From DASVBE01 sp963770375 (lineage in GTDB: Bacteria > Actinomycetota > Actinomycetes > Streptosporangiales > Streptosporangiaceae): a DNA stretch of 64,000 nt. Shown piece after piece: positions 8,870 to 17,725 of the stretch (position 1 is its first letter; every line of letters starts with the position of its first letter). The notes beneath the pieces are model-generated. The model had not been told where the DNA came from and searched no databases. It saw only the letters and a list, made by a program, of their open reading frames with translations. The position numbers and the translations under genes are program-made. The stretch lies in contig CAVYPM010000021.1 of NCBI GenBank assembly GCA_963770375.1, forward strand, positions 221,468 to 285,467, in the 5' to 3' direction.

Positions 8870-10076
8870 CGGCCTTTCCGGGGCGGGTGGCCGTTCCGAG
8901 ACCCCTGTCCTGCTGCGGCCCAGCGACCGGTGGCCGTTCTGGCCGGGCTGGATCGACCTGGCCTGGGGCGTGTTCGCGGCGGCGAACCTGGTCGCGATCA
9001 TCATCTTCGAGCGGTGGGAGACGATCCCGTTCCACTTCATCTGGATCAGCGTCACGCTGCTGTACGGGTTCCGGATCTGGCGGACCCGGCCGACGTTCTG
9101 GGTGCTCGCCGCGGTCAGCGTGACCACGTTCGCGGCGATCGGCCTGGACGTGTGGCGGCACACCGAGCCGATCGACGAGCTGAACGAAGTGCCGCTGATG
9201 GGCGCGATGTTCTGGGCCATGGTCTGGCACGCCCGGCGGAGCCTGGCCGCGGATACCGAGCGGGCCCGGGTGGCCCAGGAGAACGCCCGGCTGCTGGCCG
9301 CCCAGCGCCGGTTCCTGCAGGACGCCTCGCACCAGCTGAAGACGCCGATCACGATCGCGCTGGGCCACGCCGAGCTGATGGCCAGGGAGCTGGCCGGGCA
9401 GGAGCGGCGGGACATCGAGGTGGTGATCGGCGAGCTGACCCGGCTGCGCGGGCTGAGCCGGCGGCTGCTGCTGATCGCCGCGGCCGAGGACCCGGACTTC
9501 CTCCGGCCTGAGCCGGTGGTACTGGACATCTTCCTGCGCGAGGTGTTCCGCCGCTGGCAGCCGACCGCGGCGCGGGACTGGCAGCTGGGGCCGCTGTGCC
9601 CGGCCACGGTGCAGGCGGACCGGGACCGGCTGGCGCTGGCCGTGGACGCGCTGCTGGAGAACGCGGTCCAGCACACCGTCGCGGGCAACTTCATCCGGCT
9701 GTCCCTGGAATGCGACCCGTCGGTTCCGTCGGCGGCGATCGTGATCGCGGACGGCGGCGCGGGGATCGAGCAGGCCGGGCTGGCCGACATCTTCGGCCGG
9801 TTCCGCACCGGGCCGGCCGCCGGCGCTGCCGGTGATTCTGACGACAGCGCCGCTGAGGACGGCGGGACTGGTCTCGGCCTCGCGCTCGTCGAGTCGGTGG
9901 CCCGCGGCCACCGCGGCGAGGTCCGGGTGCAGAGCGAGGTCGGGGTAGGCAGCCGGTTCGAGCTCGTGCTGCCCGCAGTCGCGGTACCCGGCGCCGATGC
10001 GGGCCCCGAGCCGGCCACCGCGGGCCCGGGCCAGGCCATCCTGGCGGCGCCACGATCCGCCGGGGTAAAGCTGTGA
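8841..10076 (+). CDS. Sensor histidine kinase with a two-span membrane sensor
   Basis: A histidine kinase of about 411 residues, partner of the regulator it overlaps by 29 bases. Two to three hydrophobic segments lie in the first 110 residues with almost no extracytoplasmic loop, so sensing is probably within the membrane or inside the cell. The phospho-acceptor His is in DASHQLKTPI. ATP-binding boxes are DALLENAVQHT (N), DGGAGI (G1) and GGTGLGLALV (G2), and about 15 residues of Ala/Gly/Asp-rich insert lie between G1 and G2. GTG 8841 is the first plausible start but has no clear ribosome site. Its stop overlaps the next start (GTGA). Confidence 0.9.
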   Translation: MRDISSPFPDGLSGAGGRSETPVLLRPSDRWPFWPGWIDLAWGVFAAANLVAIIIFERWETIPFHFIWISVTLLYGFRIWRTRPTFWVLAAVSVTTFAAIGLDVWRHTEPIDELNEVPLMGAMFWAMVWHARRSLAADTERARVAQENARLLAAQRRFLQDASHQLKTPITIALGHAELMARELAGQERRDIEVVIGELTRLRGLSRRLLLIAAAEDPDFLRPEPVVLDIFLREVFRRWQPTAARDWQLGPLCPATVQADRDRLALAVDALLENAVQHTVAGNFIRLSLECDPSVPSAAIVIADGGAGIEQAGLADIFGRFRTGPAAGAAGDSDDSAAEDGGTGLGLALVESVARGHRGEVRVQSEVGVGSRFELVLPAVAVPGADAGPEPATAGPGQAILAAPRSAGVKL

Positions 10077-10714
10077 CCGCCCGGAGCCCGGCCCAGGCTC
10101 CGCCGGGCGAAGCGGCGGCCGGGGCGGGGCGCTGGCCATCGGGGCGGCCGCGGGCGCGCTGGGTGCTGGCCGGGGTTCTGGCGGTGCTGGCGGCGGCGGT
10201 GCTGCTGGCCGGGCTGGTGCGGGCGCCGTCGGACCAGGAGCGGGCCGCGGACCTGCGCGCGTTCGCCCGGGACATGACCGCCGACGTTCAGTCGTGCGCG
10301 GGCGGGGTCCGCGAGGCGCTCACCGCGCTGCGCGCGATCCAGGCCGGGAGCAGCCACGACACGGCCACCGCCAGCGGGATCGCCAGGGACGGCGCGGCCA
10401 ACTGCTCGCCCGCGAACAACGAACTGCTCGACGATCTGCTTCAGTACCAGGTCACCGAGTCGCTGGCCCGCTTCCGCCTGGCCCGGGTGGTCAGCGGCCT
10501 GGTCGACTGGTGCGCCCCGGACGCGATGCGGGTCCAGTCGGACGTCGCGGCGGTGCTCGCGGCTCGCGGCACCCCAGACGCCGGCCACACGGCGGCGGCC
10601 CTGCGCCACGCCCTGAAGGTGCTCGACACCCAGCGCACGGCGGTGGACGCGGTGCTCGCTCAGGCCAGCGCCGCCCTGCACACCCGGGCCCAGCCACCCC
10701 CGCTCCCCGGCTGA
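10073..10714 (+). CDS. Unknown membrane-anchored extracytoplasmic protein
   Basis: 213 residues with one N-terminal membrane segment (about residues 29-47, VLAGVLAVLAAAVLLAGL). The rest is a mostly helical extracytoplasmic domain with three Cys (in QSCAGG, ANCSP and DWCAPD). The GTGA overlap with the kinase makes it a probable third component of that sensory operon, for example a ligand-binding accessory protein. I do not recognise the family. Confidence 0.65.
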   Translation: MTARSPAQAPPGEAAAGAGRWPSGRPRARWVLAGVLAVLAAAVLLAGLVRAPSDQERAADLRAFARDMTADVQSCAGGVREALTALRAIQAGSSHDTATASGIARDGAANCSPANNELLDDLLQYQVTESLARFRLARVVSGLVDWCAPDAMRVQSDVAAVLAARGTPDAGHTAAALRHALKVLDTQRTAVDAVLAQASAALHTRAQPPPLPG

Positions 10715-10729
10715 AGGAGGGCGCTCCTG

Positions 10730-12563
10730 ATGCCCGGTATGGGCTCCGGCCTGGACCTGAACAACCCGGTCCTGACCGGCGCGTTCCGCTCCGCGCTGGC
10801 CCATCAGAGCCTGGCGGTCCTCCTGCTGCTGGCCGCCTTCCTCCTGGCCTGGGCCACCCTCCGCGCCCGCCGCCCAGCCACCGGGCAAACTCTCCAGCCG
10901 GGAGGGAGGGCGGCTGCCGCATGGGTGACCGGGCGGCGGCAGCCGGGGCCGATCCGGAGCCGCGGTGGCGGGCTGTGCTGCGGGTGGGGTTCGGGGTTCT
11001 GTGGATGGTGGACGGGTTCCTGCAGGCGCAGCCGGCGATGGTCGCGGGACTGCCGTCGCGCGTGATCCAGCCGGGGGCGGCCAGCTCGCCGGGCTGGGTG
11101 CGGTCGCTGGCCGGCTGGGGGACGGCCGCGTGGACGTATCACCCGGTGCAGGCTGCCGCGGCGGCGGTGTGGATCCAGATCGGTATCGGGGTGTGGCTGC
11201 TGGCCGCCCGCCGCGGCCGCTGGTCGCAGGCCGCGGGCCTGGCCGGGATGGCCTGGGGCCTGGTCGTGTGGGTGTTCGGTGAGGCCTTCGGCGGTGTGTT
11301 CGCGCCCGGCCTGACCGTCCTGTTCGGGGCGCCCGGCGCGGCCCTGCTGTACGCGGTGGCCGGGGCGCTGATCGCGCTGCCGCCGCGGGCCTGGCCCCGG
11401 CTGGGCCGGTGGCTGCTTCCGGGCACCGGGCTGTTCCTGGCCGGCCTGGCCGTGCTGCAGGCCTGGCCGGGGCGTGGCTTCTGGGGCGAGCCCGGCGGCC
11501 GGCCCGGCCCGCTGGCCGGGATGATCCGGTCGATGGCGCAGACCCCGCAGCCCCGGCCGCTCGCCAGCCTGGTCGGCGGGTTCGGCGATCTGGCCGCCGG
11601 GCATGCGTTCGCGGTCAACCTGGTCGCGGTCGTCGTGCTGGCCCTGGCCGCCGCGGCCCTGCTCACCGGCCGGCGCGCGGTGGCCGGCCCGGCCGTGGCC
11701 GTGCTCACCGTGTTCTGCCTGGCCGATTGGGTGCTGATCGAGGATGCCGGCGTGTTCGGCGGGCTCGGCACCGACCCGAACAGCATGATCCCGCTGGTAC
11801 TCCTGGTCACCGCCGCCTACCTGGCCCGCTTCCCGGTCCCGGCGCCACCGCCCGCCCCAGCCCGCTCCCATCCCGGCCACTGTGCCCGCCCGTGCGGCCC
11901 GCTCGGTGGACGTGCGGACCGTAGCGGCGGTGTGGGCGCTGGGCGTGACCGTGGTCGGGGCCTGGCCTATGGCGGCGGCCGCCGCGAGCCGGTCCGCGGA
12001 TCCGGTCCTGGCCCAGCGCGCTTGACGGGTCGGCCGCAATCGTCGATTTTGCCGCCCCGGGGTTCAGCCTGACCAGCGAGGACGGCCGGGCGGTGTCGCT
12101 GGCCTCGCTGCGCGGCAAGACCGTCCTGCTGACCTTCCTCGACCCCGTCTGCACCAGCGACTGCCCGCTGATCGCCCAGGAGTTCCGCCAGGCCGACGCC
12201 ATGCTCGGGGCCCGCAGCACGCACGTCGAACTGGTCGCCATCGCGGCCAACCCGGTGTACCACTCGGCCCGGTACGCCCGGGCGTTCGACCGGCAGGAGG
12301 GCCTGGCCGCGCTATCCAACTGGATGTTCCTGAGCGGCCCGCTGCCCGCACTGCGCCGGGCCTGGCACGACTACTCGTTCCCGGTGACGATGACCCCCGC
12401 GGGCGGCATGGTGGATCACGGCGACGTGGCGTACGTGATCGACGCGGCCGGCCGGGTGCGCACCGAGCTGAACTTCGATCCCGGCCCTGGCACCTCGGCC
12501 ACCCGCTCATCGTTTGCGGCCGAACTGGCCAGCGCCGCCGACGGGGCGCTGACCCCGCCGTGA
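10730..12563 (+). pseudogene. Membrane-domain/SCO1 fusion protein, first copy, frame broken
   Basis: Close paralogue of the intact 675-residue gene at 14195-16222. It starts alike (MPGMGSGLDLNNPVL after GAAGGAGG). A multi-span membrane domain (VLRVGFGVLWMVDGFLQAQP) and a SCO1-type thioredoxin domain with CTSDC follow. Reading requires about three frame changes: near 10900-10920, near 11850-11895, and near 12018 at CGCGCTTGAC where the frame meets TGA. Each restored stretch aligns with the second copy, for example VGAWPMAAAAASRSADPVLA with its LGAFPLAAAAADRSADPLIA. The SCO part from 12062 is well preserved. It could be true decay of a duplicate or assembly error. The end overlaps ctaG by 4 bases. 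Confidence 0.75.
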
Positions 12564-13459
12564 GCCTCCTGCTGACCCACTGGTCCGCGGACCCGTTCCT
12601 GGCCGTGGTCGCGATCATCGTCGCCGCCCACGAGACCGGCCTGCGGCGGCTGGCGGCCAGGTCCAGACCGGAGCGGACAAGGCAGCGGCGGATCCGCTCG
12701 GCCTGGTTCTACGCGGGCCTGGCCGTCCTGCTGCTCACCGTCGTCTCGCCGCTCGACTACTGGGCGGACGACTACTTCTACCTGCACATGGTCCAGCACC
12801 TGCTGCTGAGCTTCGCGGTGCCGTCGCTGATCGTGGCCGGGGCGCCGTGGCAGCCGCTGCTGGACGCGCTGCCCGCCCGGGCCGGCCTGCGCCTGACGAG
12901 GCTGGCCGCGCGCGGCCGCCGGATAGCCGCGCTCCGCGCCCTGACCCGGGCCGCAACCTGGCCGTGGACGGCCGTGATCGCGTTCAGCGCGGTCATGCTG
13001 GCCTGGCACATCCCGGTCCTGTACGACCTGGCCGAGCGCAACGAGGCCGTGCACATCTGGCTGATGCACGGCAGCCTGCTGGTCACCGGCGTGGCGTTCT
13101 GGCTGCTGTTCATCGGATCGCCGCCGGTCCGGATGCGGCTCCGGCCGGCCGCGCAGATCGCCGCGCTGGCCGCGACCAACGTGGTGATGTGGCTGCTCGC
13201 GATGGCGATGAGCATGCTCGCCTCGGGCTCCTGGTACCCGGTCTACGGCCACATCCCCGGGGTGACGCTGCCGCCGTTCGCGGACCAGCAGATCGGCGCC
13301 GCGATCCTGTGGGTGTGCGGCGATTTCTGGTGCTACCCGGCGGTGGTGATCGCGATCCGGCGCCTGATCGCCAGGGACGGCAGCGTCTCCACCGCGGTCG
13401 ACCGGATGCTGCTTGACCGCACCCGGCGAAGCGGTCCATGGCTTCAGAAGACCCGCTGA
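12560..13459 (+). CDS. ctaG: CtaG-family cytochrome c oxidase assembly factor
   Basis: A 299-residue polytopic membrane protein of the CtaG (caa3-type assembly) family, involved in maturation of the CuB-containing subunit. About seven membrane segments are visible. His-rich family stretches are HMVQHLLLSFAVPSLIVAG and HIWLMHGSLLVTGVAFW, with MLAWHIPVLYDLA between them; these His are candidate copper ligands. It starts with GTGA on the stop of the broken SCO1 fusion, so it belongs to that operon. This supports a copper-delivery role for the whole plus-strand set facing the oxidase genes. Confidence 0.92.
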   Translation: MSLLLTHWSADPFLAVVAIIVAAHETGLRRLAARSRPERTRQRRIRSAWFYAGLAVLLLTVVSPLDYWADDYFYLHMVQHLLLSFAVPSLIVAGAPWQPLLDALPARAGLRLTRLAARGRRIAALRALTRAATWPWTAVIAFSAVMLAWHIPVLYDLAERNEAVHIWLMHGSLLVTGVAFWLLFIGSPPVRMRLRPAAQIAALAATNVVMWLLAMAMSMLASGSWYPVYGHIPGVTLPPFADQQIGAAILWVCGDFWCYPAVVIAIRRLIARDGSVSTAVDRMLLDRTRRSGPWLQKTR

Positions 13460-13474
13460 AGGACGGCTGCAGGC

Positions 13475-14161
13475 ATGCTGAGCAGGCACCCAACCGATAG
13501 GCCGGTTCGGCGCTGGCACACGCGCAGCGCTAAGTTCGGTCTCATGCTCCCCGGGAAAAACGTGGCCAGCACGGCCTTCTCGCGCCTTGCCGGGCGGGTC
13601 CGCCGGATGGGCCTGCCCGGGCAGATCGCGGGCACCATCGCGGCCGCGCTGCTGGCCGTGCTCGCGGTGATCACCCTGGCCGGGCAGGACGGGTCGGCCG
13701 GCACCCAGCCGAAGACCCTGCCCACGGCGAGCAACTTCACCCTGCCCGAACTGGGCCACAAGGACCGGATCGTGTCGCTGGCCGGCTACGCAGGGAAGCC
13801 GGTGATCGTGAACTTCTTCGCGTCCTGGTGCGCGGAGTGCCAGTCGGAGACCCCGGAACTGGCCAGGTTCTACCGGCAGAGCCACGGAAGCACCGTGATA
13901 ATCGGGATCGACGCCAACGACTCGGCCGCCAAGGCGCTGCCGTGGATCCGGTCCAAGGGCGTGAGCTACCCGGTCGGCGTGGACCCGCACGGGCTGGGAC
14001 CGGCGACCGCGTACGGCGTCAACGCACTGCCGCAGACGTTCTTCCTCGACGCACAGCACCGGATCGTGAAACGCATCTACGGGGCCGTCACCGCGAGTGA
14101 CTTGCGCCAGGGGGTCGCGTTGATGGACCACCCGCCCGCGGCCCTCTCGGCGTCCGGCTGA
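13475..14161 (+). CDS. TlpA/ResA-type membrane-anchored thioredoxin
   Basis: A thiol-disulfide oxidoreductase with an N-terminal membrane anchor (about residues 52-68) and an extracytoplasmic thioredoxin fold. The redox motif is WCAEC in VNFFASWCAECQSETPEL, and the cis-Pro region is NALPQTFFLD. Proteins of this type keep Cys residues of CuA subunits or SCO proteins reduced, which fits its place between ctaG and a SCO1 fusion. The ATG at 13475 has a weak upstream GAAGGA; ATG 13544 would give a shorter leader. Confidence 0.88.
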   Translation: MLSRHPTDRPVRRWHTRSAKFGLMLPGKNVASTAFSRLAGRVRRMGLPGQIAGTIAAALLAVLAVITLAGQDGSAGTQPKTLPTASNFTLPELGHKDRIVSLAGYAGKPVIVNFFASWCAECQSETPELARFYRQSHGSTVIIGIDANDSAAKALPWIRSKGVSYPVGVDPHGLGPATAYGVNALPQTFFLDAQHRIVKRIYGAVTASDLRQGVALMDHPPAALSASG

Positions 14162-14194
14162 CCAGCCGGCCTAACCGGAAAGCAGGAGACCCCG

Positions 14195-16222
14195 ATGCCG
14201 GGGATGGGTACCGAGCTGGGCAACGGCAACGCGGTGCTGATCGCCGCCTTCCGTGACGCCCTGCTGCACCAGGGCTTTCTCATCGTCCTGGTGTTCGCCG
14301 TGCTCGGCCTGCTGCTGGTCAGCATCCGCGAGATCCGCCGCCCGCTGCCGCCGCGGGTGGCCGGCGGCCCAGGCACGGCCAGCACGGGCACGGCCAGCAC
14401 GGGCACGGCCAGCACGGGCACGGCCAGCACGGGCACGGCCCGCGCCAGGCCGCGGCGGCGGCCCCGCCTCCCGCGCGCCGGGCTGGGCCTGCGACTGCGG
14501 ATCGCCGCCCGCAAGCTGTCCGGCGGCACCCCCGGCGAGCCCGAGCCGCGCTGGCGGGCCGTCCTGCGCATCGGGTTCGGCCTGCTGTGGGTGATCGACG
14601 GCCTGCTGCAGGCCCAGCCCGCGATGGTCGGCCTCGCCACGCAGGTGATCAAGCCGGAATCCGCCGGGTCCCCGGCCTGGGTGCGGTCCATCGTTGACTG
14701 GGGCACGGCCTCGTGGGCCTTCCACCCGGTGCAGGCCGCGGCCGCCGCGGTGTGGATCCAGCTGGGCATCGGGGTGTGGATGCTGGCCGTGCGGCGCGGC
14801 CGGTGGTCCCAGGCCGCGGCCCTGGCCGGGGTGGCCTGGGGTCTTGTGGTCTGGGTGTTCGGCGAGGCGTTCGGGAACGTGTTCGCGCCCGGGCTGAGCT
14901 TCCTGACCGGCGCACCGGGCGCGGCCCTGCTGTACGTGGTGGCCGGCGCGCTGATCGCGCTGCCCGCCCGCGCCTGGGCGTCGGCCCGGCTCGGCCGCTG
15001 GCTGCTGGCCGGCTCCGGGGTGTTCCTGGTCGGCATGGCGGTGCTGCAGGCCTGGCCAGGGCGCGGCTTCTGGTCCGGCAACAGCCCGCTGGCCGACATG
15101 ACCGGCGAGATGTCCGGGACGCCCCAGCCGCGTCCCCTGGCCAGCCTGGTGGGGAGCTTCGGCCGGATCGTGGCGGCGCACGGTTTCGCGGTCAACCTGG
15201 TCGCGGTCATCGTGCTGGCCGCAGCCGGCCTTGCCCTGCTCAGCGCCCGGCCGCGGCTGGTCAGGGCCGCGCTGCTGGCCACGGTCGCGCTGTGCGCGGT
15301 GGACTGGGTGCTGGTGCAGGACACCGGCGTGTTCGGGGGCCTGGGCACCGACCCGAACAGCATGATCCCGGTCGCCCTGCTGATCATCGCCGCCTGCCTG
15401 GCGTGGACCGCGAACTGCGCCGCACCCGTCCCCGCCGACACGACTTTCCCGGATTACGGAAGCGTCCCCGCGGGTGCCGCCGTCGCAGGTGAAACAGCAG
15501 GCGGCGGGGCGCAGGCCCGGCCACGGCGCCGGACGTGGCGGCGCCGGCTGGCCACGGCGCTGCTGACGGTGGACGGCCGTTCCGTGGCCGCGGCCGGGGC
15601 CCTGGGGATCACGCTGCTGGGGGCGTTCCCGCTGGCCGCGGCGGCCGCGGACCGGTCGGCCGACCCGCTGATCGCCCGGGCGCTGAACGGGCCGGTGACC
15701 CAGGAGAACTTCCCGGCCAAGCCGTTCGAGCTGACCACCGCGGACGGCCGGACCGTGTCGCTGGCCTCGCTCCGCGGCAAGACCGTTCTGCTGACCTTCC
15801 TCGACCCGGTGTGCACCAGCGACTGCCCGCTGATCGCGCAGCAGTTCCGCACCGCGAACGAGCTGCTCGGGGCCCGCCGCAAGCAGGTCGAGCTGGTCGC
15901 GATCGCGGCCAACCCGGCCTACCACTCGGCCGGCGCGCTGCGCGCGTTCGACCGCCAGGAAGGCCTGGACCAGGTGCCCAACTGGACCTTCCTGACCGGC
16001 TCGCTCCCGCAGCTGCGGAAGGCGTGGCACGACTACTTCTTCTCCGCCTCGCTCGTGCCCGCGGGCGGCATGGTCCTGCACAGCGACGTGGCCTACGTCA
16101 TTGACTCCCGCGGCCAGGTCCGGTACGAGCTGAACCTGGACCCCGGCCCGGCCAACTCGGCAACGCAGGCCTCCTTCGCCAGCGAGCTGGCGGCCGCCGC
16201 CGAGGCGGCGATGAAGTCATGA
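14195..16222 (+). CDS. Membrane-domain/SCO1 fusion protein, intact copy
   Basis: A fusion of 675 residues. Residues 1-45 include a first membrane span. Residues 56-82 are G-T-A-S-T repeats. Residues 118-405 form a domain of about seven spans that recalls DoxX-like membrane proteins (VLRIGFGLLWVIDGLLQAQP). A further span lies near 465-483. Residues 505-675 are an extracytoplasmic SCO1/SenC domain with copper ligands Cys540 and Cys544 (CTSDC) and His629 (VLHSDVAY). SCO1 proteins deliver copper to the CuA site of oxidase subunit II. Fusion to a large membrane domain is unusual and might couple copper or electron transfer to the membrane. ATG 14195 follows AGGAG. Confidence 0.82.
   Translation: MPGMGTELGNGNAVLIAAFRDALLHQGFLIVLVFAVLGLLLVSIREIRRPLPPRVAGGPGTASTGTASTGTASTGTASTGTARARPRRRPRLPRAGLGLRLRIAARKLSGGTPGEPEPRWRAVLRIGFGLLWVIDGLLQAQPAMVGLATQVIKPESAGSPAWVRSIVDWGTASWAFHPVQAAAAAVWIQLGIGVWMLAVRRGRWSQAAALAGVAWGLVVWVFGEAFGNVFAPGLSFLTGAPGAALLYVVAGALIALPARAWASARLGRWLLAGSGVFLVGMAVLQAWPGRGFWSGNSPLADMTGEMSGTPQPRPLASLVGSFGRIVAAHGFAVNLVAVIVLAAAGLALLSARPRLVRAALLATVALCAVDWVLVQDTGVFGGLGTDPNSMIPVALLIIAACLAWTANCAAPVPADTTFPDYGSVPAGAAVAGETAGGGAQARPRRRTWRRRLATALLTVDGRSVAAAGALGITLLGAFPLAAAAADRSADPLIARALNGPVTQENFPAKPFELTTADGRTVSLASLRGKTVLLTFLDPVCTSDCPLIAQQFRTANELLGARRKQVELVAIAANPAYHSAGALRAFDRQEGLDQVPNWTFLTGSLPQLRKAWHDYFFSASLVPAGGMVLHSDVAYVIDSRGQVRYELNLDPGPANSATQASFASELAAAAEAAMKS
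14372..14440. repeat. 15-base tandem repeat coding for G-T-A-S-T
   Basis: Four exact copies of GGCACGGCCAGCACG followed by nine more bases of the unit, all in frame inside the linker of the SCO1 fusion. The length is a multiple of three, so copy-number change would alter the linker and keep the frame. The broken paralogue at 10730 lacks it. Confidence 0.9.
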
Positions 16223-17517
16223 GCAGTGCTAGCTGGCTCGCGCCAGGCCGCCCGTTTGGCCGCGCTGTCGCTCGCCCGGCCGGCTCCGCCGGCGGTAGAA
16301 AATCCTCCGTGATCATGGGGGTGGCTGGTCTGGCGGCGCTGGCGCTGGTGACGGCGGCCTGCGGAAGCGGCGCCGGGGCCGGGCAAGGCGCCGCCGCGCC
16401 GCCGTCCGCGGCCCGGCCGTCGATGCTGACCTCGCTGTCGGCCGGTCACGGCGCGGCGTGGGCCGTTCTCGAGGTTGGCGGGTCCCGCGCCGCGCACAAC
16501 AACTTCTGGCAGCTGCTCGTCCGCCCCGCGGCCGGCCAGGCGTGGCGGCTGGCCACCCCGCCCGGCGTGGCCGACAACGGCGGCCTGGTCGCCACCGGCC
16601 CCGGAACCGCCCCGCCGCGGCGCCCGGCCTGGTGGCCGGGTTCGTGCCCAGCCAGGACCTGACGTTCTCCCCGCTGGCCAGCAGCCGGGACGGCGGCCGG
16701 CACTGGGCGCCCGGGCTGCTGCCGGCCGGGCTGGCCGCGGCGGCGTCGGCGCTGGCGGCCGGGCCCGACGACCGGCTGCTCGCGCTGACCGGAGCCGGGG
16801 TGCAGCTGTCCGGGCGGGGCGGCACCGGCTGGAGCCCGCTGGTCACCACGAAGGCGCTGGCGGCCAGCCCCGCCGGGCGGTCCTGCGGGCTGACCGGTCT
16901 GACCGCGGTGGCGTTCGGCTCGGCCGGGGCGCCGCTGCTGGCCGGCGCCTGCAGCCATCCGGGCGTCACCGGGATCTTCTTCCTGTCCGGCAGCCAGTGG
17001 CGGCTGGCCGGCGCGACGCCGCCCGCCGGGTTCGCCGGCCGGCCGGTCACCGTCGTCCAGCTGACCGCGACCGCGCCGGGAAAGCTGACCGCGCTGCTCG
17101 CCGCCGGGCCGCCCAGGGCCGGCGCCAGCGCCAGCGCCGGAGCGGGCCCGGCCCAGGACCTGGCCGCGGCCTGGCTCGGCGACGGGCAGCCATGGACCAC
17201 GTCCGCGCCGCTGCCGCTGGGCGGCCGGAACACTGGTCTCCACCGCCGCCGGGTCCGACGGCACGGCCGGGGTCATCCTGACCGGCGGCCGCGCCGCCGT
17301 CATCCGCCCCGGCACGGGAACCGCCGCCGCGGCCTGGACAGCCCTGCCCGCCCTGCCCGCCGCCGCGGCGGACCTGGTCCTGGGCCCGGGACGTCAGGTC
17401 AGCGTGCTCACCGCGGGCCGGACCACGGTCACGGCCTGGCAGCTCAGCACGGCCGGCACCAGCTGGTCACCGGGCCAGAAGCTGACCATCCCGGTCCCCT
17501 TCGGCTCCTCCGGCTGA
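16219..17517 (+). pseudogene. Secreted lipoprotein of unknown function, frame broken twice
   Basis: A protein of about 430 residues. The N-terminus has a signal sequence and lipobox (ALVTAACGSG), so it is probably a lipid-anchored extracytoplasmic protein. The remainder alternates short beta-like stretches with Trp/Gly motifs (SSRDGGRHWAPGLL and SQWRLAGATPP), as in beta-propeller or sialidase-like folds. The frame changes near 16610 and again near 17235; the last part (LVSTAAGSDGTAGVILTGGR) ends at TGA 17515-17517. It starts with an ATGA overlap on the SCO1 fusion, so it is the last gene of that operon. Function is unknown. Confidence 0.6.
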
Positions 17518-17533
17518 CCGGCCGGCGCCCCCC

Positions 17534-17554
17534 GCGGCCGGCGGAGCCGGCCGC
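17534..17554 (+). terminator. Hairpin after the SCO1/lipoprotein operon
   Basis: A 9-base perfect inverted repeat (GCGGCCGGC and GCCGGCCGC) around a 3-base loop, 17 bases past the lipoprotein stop. No T-run follows, which is common for actinobacterial terminators. Confidence 0.5.
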
Positions 17555-17725
17555 AGCTCGCGGAGGGCCGCGGCGCTGTTTTCCCGACGAGCGACGCGGC
17601 GCGACGAAGGAGCGCCAAGGAGCGAGGAAGGGAAGGCAGCGCCCTCAAGCGGCCCGCAGCGAGCCGCAAGCACAGCCCAGCACGCCCCGCACCGGCGGCC
17701 GGCCCCTCGACACCCCACAGCGTCG

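Noticed and set aside
6209..10888. A minus-strand open frame of over 1,500 codons running from the kinase region into ctaC
   Set aside because: Only its end codes for ctaC. The rest is antisense to the two-component genes and has no family features.
14372..14440. Possible CRISPR-like or minisatellite array
   Set aside because: Units are 15 bases, adjacent without spacers, in frame within a linker; this is a coding tandem repeat.
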